Shown: positions 1-8,919 of the stretch, one piece after another
Layout of the letters: the number at the start of each line of letters is the position of its first letter
Numbering within the stretch: position 1 is the stretch's first letter
Origin: Thiodiazotropha sp040793985
GTDB taxonomy: Bacteria; Pseudomonadota; Gammaproteobacteria; Chromatiales; Chromatiaceae
Direction of reading: 5' to 3'
Length of the DNA stretch: 64,000 bases
Assembly (NCBI GenBank): GCA_040793985.1
Contig: JBFNJI010000006.1
Span: forward strand, 1-64,000
Made by a program: the position numbers and the translations under genes
The notes under the pieces: generated by a model
Databases searched by the model: none
What the model was told of the DNA's origin: nothing
Seen by the model: only the letters and a program-made list of their open reading frames with translations

Positions 1-1660
1 GATCACTGTCGTTAGGCAGCACATCCACGGTGACCGGTGTATCTTCATTGGTACCCACTGTGTCGTCGGTTGCAACAGGGGCGTCATTCACAGCGCCTAC
101 CGTCACAGTGACTGTGGCGGTATCCGTGCCCCCATTACCGTCATCGACGGTATAGGTAAAGGTATCGGTGCCGTTGAAATCGGCATTCGGTGTGTAGACA
201 GGATTCCCACTGATCGGGTCAATGGCAACACTGCCATTCGTACCTTGAGTGACCGCTGTAACAGTCAAGGTATCGCCATCCGGATCACTGTCATTGGACA
301 GCACATCCACGGTAACAGGCGTATCCTCATTGGTTCCAACACTGTCATCAGATGCAACCGGCGCATCATTCACCGCACCGACCGTCACAGTGACTGTAGC
401 GGTATCAGTACCCCCATTACCGTCATCGACGGTATAGGTGAAGGTGTCTGTACCGTTGAAATCTGCATTTGGCGTATAGACCGGATTTCCGGATACCGGA
501 TCGATAGCAACACTGCCGTTTGCACCTTGAGTGACCGCTGTAACAGTCAAGGTGTCGCCATCCGGATCACTGTCATTGGGCAGTACATCCACGGTGACCG
601 GGGTATCTTCATCCGTACCCACCGTATCATCTGTAGCAACCGGCGCATCATTCACTGCGTTAACAGTAACTGTCACTGTAGCGGTATCCGTGCCCCCATT
701 ACTGTCATCAACGGTATAAGTGAAAGTATCGGTGCCATTGAAATCCGCATTCGGGGTGTAAATTGGGTTGCCCGATACTGGATCTATAGCAACACTACCG
801 TTAGCACCTTGAGTGACCGCTGTAACAGTCAAGGTGTCACCATCCGGATCACTGTCGTTAGGCAGCACATCCACGGTAACCGGTGTGTCTTCATTGGTAC
901 CGACCGTATCGTCGGTTGCCACAGGCGCATCATTTACCGCGCCAACTGTTACGGTCACAGTAGCGGTATCGGTACCACCGTTACCGTCATCGACGGTATA
1001 GGTGAAGGTGTCGGTACCGTTATATCCTGAATCCGGCGTGTAAACCGGATTACCTGACACAGAATCAATCGAGACACTACCATTAGCACCCTGGGTCACG
1101 GATGTTACAGTCAGTGTATCGCCATCCGGGTCACTGTCGTTCGGCAGTACATCCACAGTAACAGGGGTATCTTCGTTAGTACCCACCGTATCATCTGTAG
1201 CAACCGGTGCATCGTTAATAGCGCTAACAGTAACTGTCACAGTGGCCGTATCGGTACCACCATTGCCATCATCGACGGTATAGGTAAAGGTATCGGTACC
1301 GTTAAAGTCGGCATTCGGGGTGTAAATTGGGTTGCCAGATACAGGATCGATAGCAACACTGCCGTTTGCACCTTGAGTGACTGCTGTAACAGTCAAGGTG
1401 TCCCCATCCGGATCACTGTCATTTGAACGCACATTTACCGTAACCGGTGTATCTTCGTCAGTAACGACAGTGTCGTCTGTAGCAACAGGCACTGAGTTGT
1501 TACCACTCCCCGGACCTGCCACTGTGACTGTCACATTAGCCGTGTCAGCACCACCATTACCGTCAGTAATTGTGTAACTAAAGCTGTCGGAACCAGTAAA
1601 ACCTGGATTTGGCGTATACAAGAGGTTTCCGGTCACTGGATCTATTGTGACTGTGCCATT
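1..1660 (-). repeat. 282-bp tandem repeats inside the adhesin gene
   Basis: The coding sequence repeats every 282 bases (94 codons). Equivalent points recur at 249, 531, 813, 1095 and 1377, with another unit continuing past the left edge. The copies between about 1 and 1400 are nearly identical, with mostly silent or single-residue differences. Units beyond 1500 have diverged and one carries a short insertion (a GPG-containing stretch). Such arrays expand and contract by recombination and are hard to assemble, so true copy number is uncertain. Confidence 0.95.
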
Positions 1661-3832
1661 CGCTCCTTGGGTGTAGGAACTGATACTCAGGGCGTCACCT
1701 TCCGGGTCACTGTCGTTTGTAAGCACATCAATGACAACTGGAGTGTTTTCATCTGTATTCGCACTGTCACTTACTGCAACTGGTCCATCATTTACACCTG
1801 CCACCGTAATCATAACCGTGGCCGAATCAATCCCACCGTTGCCATCGCTGATGGTATATCTGAAGGAATCAGTACCTGTGAATCCTGCATCCGGAGTATA
1901 TTGATAAGTACCGTTTGAGATTCGAGTTAGAGTACCATTGGATGGCTGTGTGTTGCCGGTCACATAGAGTGGGTCACCCTCGGGGTCCGTATCGTTTACA
2001 AGTACAGAGATACGTACTGGAGTGTCTTCTCCAGTGGCAACAAAATCATTATTTGCATCCGGTGTGTCATTTACCGACACAACATGAACAGTGGTGACTG
2101 CTGATTCACTATTCCCATCACCATCGTTCAGGGTGATATTGATGGTCCGATCATCAGTAAAAGGATCTTCACTCGTGTTTGAAAAATATACGGACTGAAG
2201 AGCTTGTTGATAGTCCGCCAGACTAGCGGTTCCTGTCAAGGTTACTATTGACCCATCAACTGTTGCAGATATTCCTATTGGCATGAGACCCAAAACCAGC
2301 TGATCACTCGGCAGCAGATTGGTCAATTCTACAGTCGCACTCTCAATATACTCATCGTCCACATCATTGATAACAACGTCGTCATCGACTATCGCTACAG
2401 GTGATCCGTTCTCTCTGAAGGTTGTTTCGTAGCCACTCCCACTTGAGCTGCTGTCATCTGCGTCAAGGTCAATTACAGCAACATCGTTTACACCAACAAC
2501 CTCAATACGGGTAGTAGCGATATCGCTGTCAAGCTCACCGTCATTTACCGTGACTTGTACAATCCGGGTCTCAGCCGATGGGTTCTCGCTTGTATTCTCA
2601 AAAGTGACAGCACTTATGGCAGTCTGATAGTCAGCCATTGAGCCTTCGCCACTGATTGTGATGGTATTACCATTGATCGACGCGGACAGACCTGCAGGCA
2701 TATCACCATATGCCAGTACATCATCGGACTGCGGATTGGTCAGTGTAATCGTGGCACTCTGTAGCGACTCGTCATCCACATCCGATGCTGAAACATCCAT
2801 ATCAGCAATGGAAATTGCAGCATCGCCTTCAGTAAACGTTGTCAGATAGTCATAACCAGTGTCTGTGGAATCATCATTGTCCAGATCGACCACGGGAGGA
2901 TCATTCACAGCCTGAACAGTGATAGTTGTGACTGCGGTATTACTGTCAAAATCGCCATCGTTGACTGTCACCTCGATAATTCGCGGTGTTTCATCTGGAT
3001 TATCAGAGGAATTGATAAACCCAATATTGCGTATCGCTTCAGCATAGACTTGAGGTGCTGCGGATCCACTAAGAAAAACAGTGATAACACCAGGGACGCT
3101 ACTATCAACCGCTGCAGATAGGGAGGAAATTGCGGAAACATCCAACTGATCTCCATCCTGAGCGTTTGTCAGTACGATTCTGGCACTTTCAAGGATGGTA
3201 CCATCCGGATTCGAGACCTGGATATCGGTATCTGCGATGGGCAATGGTCCGCCATTTTCCGTAAAGTGACTCTGATAACCCGAGCCTATCGACGAATTGT
3301 CGTCACCATCCAGGTCGATCGTAGGGAGGAGATCTATAAGCGATGCGGAATCACCGGATTCTGCAAAACTGACAACCAATCCTTCGGTTTCAAATCCACT
3401 CTCGGGCGTGGTCTGCGCACCTGTCCTCTCGACAGTGACAAAACTCGCTCCTTCATCACCTGCAGCAGTGTCAGCCTCTCCTGCAGCCGGCGCTTCCTGA
3501 ATCGCGGCCGGATCCTGACCCAGCAGGATGGCCTGTTGAATGGCATCGATGGATGCAGCATATTCCGAACCATCCTCAGGAGTTACAGTCTCATATACAT
3601 CGGCATCGAGCAGGCCCTGCGAATTGCGGCCGAGAGCCAGATCGCCACCGTCGTTGAAAACAATCTCGATACTTCCAAGTTCGCCTGTCACAATCAGGTC
3701 ATCAGCAAAGACAAGGTCCCCAACCTGTAAACTTCGGGTCACGCCATCACTGCCGGTAGCTTTCACTTCGCCAATCACCTGGCGCACGAAACCAATCACT
3801 TGTCCGGTTGTCTGGGTTGCTTGAATAGCCAT
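1..3832 (-). CDS. lapA: LapA-type giant repeat adhesin, N-terminal part (runs off the left edge)
   Basis: This is the N-terminal ~1277 residues of a very large secreted adhesin; the C-terminus with its type I secretion signal lies outside the window. Residues 1-120 resemble the retention module of LapA-like proteins, which plugs the outer-membrane pore and holds the adhesin at the cell surface. A TAAG motif (residues 122-125) matches the known LapG cleavage site, and a second di-alanine lies at 116-118. Next come about three ~140-residue cadherin/Ig-like repeats, each opened by an acidic DLD-type motif. After residue ~620 the protein is a run of ~94-residue cadherin-like ('tandem-95') repeats with the calcium-type motif NDSDPDGD. 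The ATG at 3832 is preceded by GAGG at good spacing. Its secretion, protease and receptor genes lie upstream in the same orientation. The N-terminal architecture is certain; the symbol is by analogy with Pseudomonas. Confidence 0.9.
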   Translation of the reverse strand, partial: MAIQATQTTGQVIGFVRQVIGEVKATGSDGVTRSLQVGDLVFADDLIVTGELGSIEIVFNDGGDLALGRNSQGLLDADVYETVTPEDGSEYAASIDAIQQAILLGQDPAAIQEAPAAGEADTAAGDEGASFVTVERTGAQTTPESGFETEGLVVSFAESGDSASLIDLLPTIDLDGDDNSSIGSGYQSHFTENGGPLPIADTDIQVSNPDGTILESARIVLTNAQDGDQLDVSAISSLSAAVDSSVPGVITVFLSGSAAPQVYAEAIRNIGFINSSDNPDETPRIIEVTVNDGDFDSNTAVTTITVQAVNDPPVVDLDNDDSTDTGYDYLTTFTEGDAAISIADMDVSASDVDDESLQSATITLTNPQSDDVLAYGDMPAGLSASINGNTITISGEGSMADYQTAISAVTFENTSENPSAETRIVQVTVNDGELDSDIATTRIEVVGVNDVAVIDLDADDSSSSGSGYETTFRENGSPVAIVDDDVVINDVDDEYIESATVELTNLLPSDQLVLGLMPIGISATVDGSIVTLTGTASLADYQQALQSVYFSNTSEDPFTDDRTINITLNDGDGNSESAVTTVHVVSVNDTPDANNDFVATGEDTPVRISVLVNDTDPEGDPLYVTGNTQPSNGTLTRISNGTYQYTPDAGFTGTDSFRYTISDGNGGIDSATVMITVAGVNDGPVAVSDSANTDENTPVVIDVLTNDSDPEGDALSISSYTQGANGTVTIDPVTGNLLYTPNPGFTGSDSFSYTITDGNGGADTANVTVTVAGPGSGNNSVPVATDDTVVTDEDTPVTVNVRSNDSDPDGDTLTVTAVTQGANGSVAIDPVSGNPIYTPNADFNGTDTFTYTVDDGNGGTDTATVTVTVSAINDAPVATDDTVGTNEDTPVTVDVLPNDSDPDGDTLTVTSVTQGANGSVSIDSVSGNPVYTPDSGYNGTDTFTYTVDDGNGGTDTATVTVTVGAVNDAPVATDDTVGTNEDTPVTVDVLPNDSDPDGDTLTVTAVTQGANGSVAIDPVSGNPIYTPNADFNGTDTFTYTVDDSNGGTDTATVTVTVNAVNDAPVATDDTVGTDEDTPVTVDVLPNDSDPDGDTLTVTAVTQGANGSVAIDPVSGNPVYTPNADFNGTDTFTYTVDDGNGGTDTATVTVTVGAVNDAPVASDDSVGTNEDTPVTVDVLSNDSDPDGDTLTVTAVTQGTNGSVAIDPISGNPVYTPNADFNGTDTFTYTVDDGNGGTDTATVTVTVGAVNDAPVATDDTVGTNEDTPVTVDVLPNDSD

Positions 3833-3934
3833 CTTTGCCTCTACGATTCGAATCATTTGAACTTGCTTTGAAGATCAGGCAGACACACCTGTTCATCCTA
3901 TTCATGGTTATTTTCGGCAAAAACAGCCAGACTG

Positions 3935-3958
3935 CCTATTGTACCTTGGTACAATAGG
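3935..3958. promoter_or_regulatory. 24-bp perfect palindrome upstream of the adhesin gene
   Basis: CCTATTGTACC and GGTACAATAGG form perfect 11-base inverted arms separated by TT, 103 bases upstream of the adhesin start and downstream of the LuxR-type regulator gene. A 2-base gap favours a protein-binding dyad over an RNA hairpin. On the minus strand a GTTTTTG stretch follows shortly after, so a role as terminator of the regulator transcript cannot be excluded. The adjacent regulator is the obvious candidate ligand, by inference only. Confidence 0.5.
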
Positions 3959-4005
3959 TATTATGTTGATTTATATGATTTTTTTGCTATCGCTGTAATC
4001 CGAGA

Positions 4006-4767
4006 TCAAGTATTGATCAACAGACCGAGCTGGAGACGATCTTTAGTCTTTGTTTTCCTAAAGATGGAGCTGAGATGGGCCTTAACCGTCCTCTCAGTGA
4101 TATCGAGCTTTTTCGCAATGACCTTGTTACTGTCACCCACGCCAACGAGTTCTGCAATCTCCCCCTCCCGTGCGGTCAGGCTCGTCAACTTTTCACTGTT
4201 ACCCGTTTTCTCATTTTGTTCTTCTGCCTGCGACGAACCGATCGCGCCCAGCCTGTTCATCAGCTTAAATAAAAGACTACGCCCCACCCATATCTCTCCC
4301 ATGCGAACCAATTCAACGGCCTTGACCAAAAGCGCCGTGGAGATATATCGATTACAATAACCCATGATGCCATGTGAAATCAGGTATAGCCCTTCATCAT
4401 CATTGGGCAGAGGGGAGAGCACGATGAAGGAGGTATTCGGAAAGCGTTTACAGAGCATCTCTGGTAGCTCCTGGTAAGTGTTACCAAACAGTACCAGATC
4501 AACAAGCACTACCTCAGGCTGGCAGTTCTGCAAGTTACCGATCAGTTTTTCTATGGATGATACAGCCGACAGCTCTCCTACCCCATGGAGCGAATCGTGC
4601 CAACGCTTAGCAATCGCCTCATCCGAGCTGCAAAGAATTATTCGATCGGTAGCAGGGACAATCCTCTGTTCTGAGTCACTGCCCAGGCCAGCATTACGAT
4701 TTTCATTCCCAGTGGTATCGAAATCCGGGACTTCATCGGTATTAGGATCAATCGATAACTGCATCAC
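4006..4767 (-). CDS. LuxR/NarL-type response regulator of the adhesin locus
   Basis: This 253-residue protein has a receiver-like domain (about residues 42-160) and a C-terminal LuxR-type helix-turn-helix (about 190-250), with the usual LTAREGEIAELV start and the DNA-recognition helix around ITERTVKAHL. The receiver region keeps an aspartate in the VVLVDLVLFG strand, but the other acidic and lysine positions are hard to place, so phosphorylation is uncertain. About 40 N-terminal residues look disordered. The gene starts one base after lapC ends and is followed by the adhesin gene, so it is probably co-transcribed with the secretion genes and controls the adhesin. No partner kinase is adjacent. 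Confidence 0.8.
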   Translation of the reverse strand: MMQLSIDPNTDEVPDFDTTGNENRNAGLGSDSEQRIVPATDRIILCSSDEAIAKRWHDSLHGVGELSAVSSIEKLIGNLQNCQPEVVLVDLVLFGNTYQELPEMLCKRFPNTSFIVLSPLPNDDEGLYLISHGIMGYCNRYISTALLVKAVELVRMGEIWVGRSLLFKLMNRLGAIGSSQAEEQNEKTGNSEKLTSLTAREGEIAELVGVGDSNKVIAKKLDITERTVKAHLSSIFRKTKTKDRLQLGLLINT

Positions 4768-4768
4768 C

Positions 4769-6157
4769 TTAACGTTCGCTCAATGCCCTCTGTTTCGCGC
4801 GCAATAATGGTTTGAATAAATACTCCAGAACACTCTTTTTCCCGGTAAGGATATCAACCTCGGCCTGCATTCCGGGGATGATCGGTAGTGTTTTTTCCTG
4901 ATCGCCCAGATCCGTTTTATCCGTTCTTACCCTTACCAGATAATAACTCTCCTGTTCGTGCTCATCTTTAATGGTATCGGCACTGATATGCTCAACTTTA
5001 CCCGTAAGTGAGCCATAGATAGCAAAGTCATAGGCCGTCAACTTGACGATCGCCTTTTGGCTTGGATGCAGGAAGGCTATGTCTTTCGGTCCAACTTTCG
5101 CCTCTACCAGAAGCGAATCATCCAATGGCACAATCTCCATTAGTTCCATACCAGGCTGAATGACACCGCCCAGGGTATTGATCTTGACCTGCTTAACCGT
5201 TCCCTTCACCGGCGAACGAACTGCGGTACGGGTAACCCTGTCTTCCAGCGCAACACTGGTCTCCTGCAGCTGAGAGAGTTCCGAAACCACATCATTCAGC
5301 TCCGCATGTGCTTCATTCTTAAAACGAATCACTATCTCAGATACTTTTTGCTCCGCCTCTTCGAGACGGGACTTGGTACGTGGAATAGTCAATCTTGCCG
5401 TTTCAAGCTCTCCTTCCAATTCACTGACCTCCCTTTCGAGGCGTAGGATTTCAACCTCCGAGATCGCACCCGCCTCGAGTAGTGGCCTGGAAAGATCCAA
5501 CTCTTTATTAACCAACGAAAGATTACGTTCCAACCTTGCACTCTTCACCTTGAGTCCCTTGATCTCCTGGCGTATCTGTTCAACCTGTTTTGAAAGTATC
5601 GAACGATTGGTTTGCAACTCTTTTTGACGCGAGTTGAACAGACCCAGCTCCTGCTCAACCAACCCCGGATAGTTCTCAGACATGCCTGGCGGTGCCTCAA
5701 ATGGCTTGTTGTCGCTTTCGGCCTCCAATCTGGCAGCTTTGGCTTTCAGTGCCCAGAACTGCAACTGGGTTTCACGCAAGGAGGAGGAGAAGCGAGTATC
5801 ATCAATCTGCAGCAACACCTGTCCCTGTTCCACTTCGTCCCCATCCTGCACGTAAAGCGCGGAAAGAATACCCCCTTCCAGGTTTTGAATAACCTGAACC
5901 TGACTCGAGGGGATGACCTTGCCAACTCCCCTAGTCACTTCATCCAACTCCGCCAAGCTGGCCCAGGCTACGGCACAAACAACAATCAGCAAAACCATCC
6001 ACAGAATTGTTCGTCCGCCACGAGGGGTCTGCACCAGCATTGCTGCAGTCTTATCGTCCATGAAATCGTTATCGCCATTGCTAGGCACGACAGGCTTAAC
6101 CATCACTGATTCCACCTGCTTTTCTGCCTCTGCTGTGTGTGATTGAGTGTCCATCAT
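4769..6157 (-). CDS. lapC: type I secretion membrane-fusion protein (HlyD/LapC family)
   Basis: This 462-residue inner-membrane-anchored periplasmic adaptor links the secretion ATPase to an outer-membrane TolC-type channel. It has a cytoplasmic N-terminus of ~47 residues and one membrane segment at about 48-68 (RTILWMVLLIVVCAVAWASL). A biotinyl-lipoyl half-domain (GGILSALYVQDGDEVEQGQ) follows, then a long coiled coil (about 165-290), the second lipoyl half, and a beta-barrel with the family-typical IIPGMQAEVDILTG near the end. Two consecutive ATGs make the first residue ambiguous by one codon. It follows lapB by 14 bases. The outer-membrane partner (LapE/TolC) is not in the window. Confidence 0.93.
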   Translation of the reverse strand: MMDTQSHTAEAEKQVESVMVKPVVPSNGDNDFMDDKTAAMLVQTPRGGRTILWMVLLIVVCAVAWASLAELDEVTRGVGKVIPSSQVQVIQNLEGGILSALYVQDGDEVEQGQVLLQIDDTRFSSSLRETQLQFWALKAKAARLEAESDNKPFEAPPGMSENYPGLVEQELGLFNSRQKELQTNRSILSKQVEQIRQEIKGLKVKSARLERNLSLVNKELDLSRPLLEAGAISEVEILRLEREVSELEGELETARLTIPRTKSRLEEAEQKVSEIVIRFKNEAHAELNDVVSELSQLQETSVALEDRVTRTAVRSPVKGTVKQVKINTLGGVIQPGMELMEIVPLDDSLLVEAKVGPKDIAFLHPSQKAIVKLTAYDFAIYGSLTGKVEHISADTIKDEHEQESYYLVRVRTDKTDLGDQEKTLPIIPGMQAEVDILTGKKSVLEYLFKPLLRAKQRALSER

Positions 6158-6171
6158 TTAATTCAAGCTAC

Positions 6172-8388
6172 TCATTTAGGTGGTTGTTGCTGACTACCAG
6201 AACCACCCCTGCTCTGCTTCAAGGCTTCGAGCACCTGTGCCTTGGGACCATCAGCGATAACCCTTCCACCATCGATAACGATCAACCGGTCCACCAGATC
6301 CAGCAATGATGATCTGTGGGTAACCAGAATCAAGGTCTTATTCTTTGCATACTCGGAGAGCTGACGTTTGAGGATCGCCTCGGTGCTGTTATCCATCGAA
6401 TTGCTGGGTTCATCCAGCATTAATATTGGCGGATCAAGCAACAGTGCACGTGCTATGGCAATCGCCTGACGCTGACCACCGGAAAGATATTCTCCCCGCT
6501 CCCCGACCTGCATATCGAATCCATGCGGATGCTGATTGACAAAATCCATGACACCGGCAATTTTTGCAACTTGCAGAATGTCATTGTCATCCGCGTAAGG
6601 TGCTCCAAGTGCAATATTTTCCCTGACACTGCCGTAAAACAGCATGATGTCCTGGGGCACATATCCGATGCTGCGACGAAGGTCGGCTGGATCGACCTGT
6701 CTCAGATCAGCCCCATCAATACGTACCGCACCCGAATCTGGATCGTAAAACCCCTGCATGAGCTTCTCGATTGTGGTCTTACCCGAACCCACTTTACCGA
6801 TAATGGCGACCTTTTCAGCAGCAGTAATCGACAAGGAGATATTGCTCAATGCCGACTTCTCCTCACCCGGATAGGAAAAGCTGACATCATCCAGTTCGAT
6901 ACTGCCTTTGAACTCTTCACGGCTGAGAAAGGACTTGCCTTGCGGTCGTTCGATAGGCAGTTCCATCACACTATTCAGACTCCCGAGTGCGGTCTTTGCC
7001 TGGTAGTAACGAACGGCTAAATTAGCTACCTGCGCCATTGGGGCCAAAGCCCGCCCCACAAGAATCACCCCCGCTATCAGGGCACCCATGCTGAGTTCAC
7101 CTTCAGCAATCAAATAGACACCCAGCACCACAATTCCAACCTGGGACATCTGCTGGAAAAAGGTTGCGACATTGGAGACCGAAGCAGAAAGCAGGCGGGA
7201 GCGAACACCCCACTCGGCGATTTGGCCAGTCAACTGTTCCCACTTGCGCTGCACCTCACTCTCTGCACCCAGGTGTTTGATGGTCTCGACCGCAGTCAGG
7301 GACTCGATCAGTGTCGCACCCTTTTGCGCTGAAGCCCGATAGGTGGCCTCCACCGAGCGCCTGAGCGGCGACTGGATTGCAATTCCATAGATAACCACAA
7401 GAGGGATAGTGACCAAAGGCACATAGACCAGCGGTCCGCCAATAAACCAGATAACCAGTAAAAACAGGATAACAAAAGGCAAATCAACCAAAGTCACAAC
7501 AGTTGCCGAAGTTATAAAATCACGGATACTTTCAAACTCACGCAGGTTGTTGGCAAAGGCACCGACAGATGGCGGACGCGCTGCCATTTTGATGCCAAGT
7601 ACTCGTTCGAAGAGCATGGATGAAAGCAAAATGTCCGATTTCTTGCCGGCAACATCGATGAAGTAGCCGCGAAGACTACGCATCAGCACATCGAATGAAT
7701 AGACTATGGCAACACCAATCGCCAGCACCCATAGGGTTTCTATGGCGTTATTGGGTACCACCCGGTCATAGACATTCATTATGAACAAAGGACTTGCCAA
7801 GGCGAACAGATTGATAAGAAATGAAGAGACAAGCACATCCCGATAGATGCGCCACGACTTGACTAGCGTGCCCCAGAACCAGTGGCGTGAACGCAATCTC
7901 AAAACCTCAGGCGCCCGGTCATCAAAGCGATGTTCAGATCGTACGAAGATGGCATATCCGGTGTACTGCTGTTGGAGCTCATCGAGGGCTATCTGATAAG
8001 TGCCTTCACCGCTCTCGGGCTGCATGATGGTCAATTGTTTACCATCCGCGCTGCACTCCATCAATAGACAGCATTGCCTGTTTTTCAAAAGCAGCACGGC
8101 AGGCAACACCAGGGAACTGATCTTCTCTATCGGCCGACGAACAACCCTTGCGCTCAGCTGAGCCCGCTCTGCCGCACGCAGAAAAAGCTCAGGTGTCATA
8201 CGATGATTCTGCAAAGGCAACCCGGCACGGAGAGAGTCGTGGGAATGGACTCGTCCATAGTAACGGGTGAGAAACACCAGACAATCCAATAACGGATCAT
8301 CAAATGCGGACCCATCTGTGGGATGATTCCACTCCTCCATCACATCCTGTGGCCGTTGTTGTGCTTTAATATCTGACATGGATTGCAT
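6172..8388 (-). CDS. lapB: type I secretion ABC transporter ATPase (LapB family)
   Basis: This 738-residue ABC exporter subunit energises secretion of the adhesin. Residues 30-150 form a C39-peptidase-like domain that lacks the usual catalytic QxxDCG cysteine context, as in RTX-type exporters that bind but do not cleave their substrate. A six-helix membrane domain follows (about 180-455). The nucleotide-binding domain has Walker A GKVGSGKTT at 531-539, the signature LSGGQRQ near 640, Walker B ILMLDEPS, and the switch histidine in LVTHRSS. Start is either this ATG or the one three codons on; neither has a clear ribosome-binding site. It is the first gene of lapB-lapC-regulator-lapA. Confidence 0.93.
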   Translation of the reverse strand: MQSMSDIKAQQRPQDVMEEWNHPTDGSAFDDPLLDCLVFLTRYYGRVHSHDSLRAGLPLQNHRMTPELFLRAAERAQLSARVVRRPIEKISSLVLPAVLLLKNRQCCLLMECSADGKQLTIMQPESGEGTYQIALDELQQQYTGYAIFVRSEHRFDDRAPEVLRLRSRHWFWGTLVKSWRIYRDVLVSSFLINLFALASPLFIMNVYDRVVPNNAIETLWVLAIGVAIVYSFDVLMRSLRGYFIDVAGKKSDILLSSMLFERVLGIKMAARPPSVGAFANNLREFESIRDFITSATVVTLVDLPFVILFLLVIWFIGGPLVYVPLVTIPLVVIYGIAIQSPLRRSVEATYRASAQKGATLIESLTAVETIKHLGAESEVQRKWEQLTGQIAEWGVRSRLLSASVSNVATFFQQMSQVGIVVLGVYLIAEGELSMGALIAGVILVGRALAPMAQVANLAVRYYQAKTALGSLNSVMELPIERPQGKSFLSREEFKGSIELDDVSFSYPGEEKSALSNISLSITAAEKVAIIGKVGSGKTTIEKLMQGFYDPDSGAVRIDGADLRQVDPADLRRSIGYVPQDIMLFYGSVRENIALGAPYADDNDILQVAKIAGVMDFVNQHPHGFDMQVGERGEYLSGGQRQAIAIARALLLDPPILMLDEPSNSMDNSTEAILKRQLSEYAKNKTLILVTHRSSLLDLVDRLIVIDGGRVIADGPKAQVLEALKQSRGGSGSQQQPPK

Positions 8389-8459
8389 AGTGATGCTTAA
8401 TTTGCGTTATTTCGTGCCAGGATTAAAAAACCAGTCGAAACTGTTGTCGAGGACTCTCA

Positions 8460-8798
8460 ATGTTGTACGCGAAACGTGATAATAACGGTGAAATCATCAA
8501 TCTCTCCGACACCCCTTCGCCCGGTGCAGATGAAATAGTGAACGCCACGGATGACGAGGTCATTGGGTTTATCTTCAACAACAGTTCCACAACTCTTTCG
8601 AAAAAGTTACTCTCCGAAACCGACGCAGGGATGATCCGTATCGTCGAGGACCTGATTGAGCTGCTTATCCAGAAGAATCTGATCATGTTCACCGATCTGC
8701 CTAATGCCGCCCAGCAGAAAATCCTGATGCGCAATCAAATCCGCTCTGTATTCCAGCCCGGTGATCCCCTCCTCGTCGATGATGACGAACTCCTTTGA
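8460..8798 (+). CDS. small conserved protein found with Lap-type loci ('TrpB-like' in databases)
   Basis: This 112-residue soluble protein begins MLYAKRDNNGEI and has a central segment typical of its family (MIRIVEDLIELL, FTDLPNAAQQKIL). From memory, relatives of ~100 residues are labelled 'tryptophan synthase subunit beta-like', but there is no PLP-binding lysine motif and the length is about a quarter of TrpB, so that label is misleading. It is transcribed divergently from lapB with 71 bases between starts, and tail-to-tail with lapD. The acidic C-terminus (LLVDDDELL) is notable. Function is unknown; position suggests a link to the adhesin system or to c-di-GMP signalling. Confidence 0.75.
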   Translation: MLYAKRDNNGEIINLSDTPSPGADEIVNATDDEVIGFIFNNSSTTLSKKLLSETDAGMIRIVEDLIELLIQKNLIMFTDLPNAAQQKILMRNQIRSVFQPGDPLLVDDDELL

Positions 8799-8919
8799 TC
8801 TATTAGCGTCACACGAAGTAAATTCTTTAATTATCGTGATGTTATGGAGTTGTGATGCGATTCCAGTCAGTTCTGAAGGCGTAATGGGGAAATCGGGCTG
8901 AACCCCCGGCTATCCTAGA

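Noticed and set aside
1..1660. Regular repeat array as a CRISPR locus
   Set aside because: The whole 282-base unit repeats with coding periodicity and there are no unique spacers or cas genes.
245..1918. Plus-strand open frames, including one of 261 codons, across the adhesin repeats
   Set aside because: They are antisense echoes of the 282-base repeat: the translations are themselves periodic, low-complexity and have no ribosome-binding sites. The minus-strand frame is continuous and shows real domains.
8460..8798. Tryptophan synthase beta subunit
   Set aside because: Only 112 residues, no PLP-lysine motif and no TrpB fold segments. The label seems to be a propagated database error.
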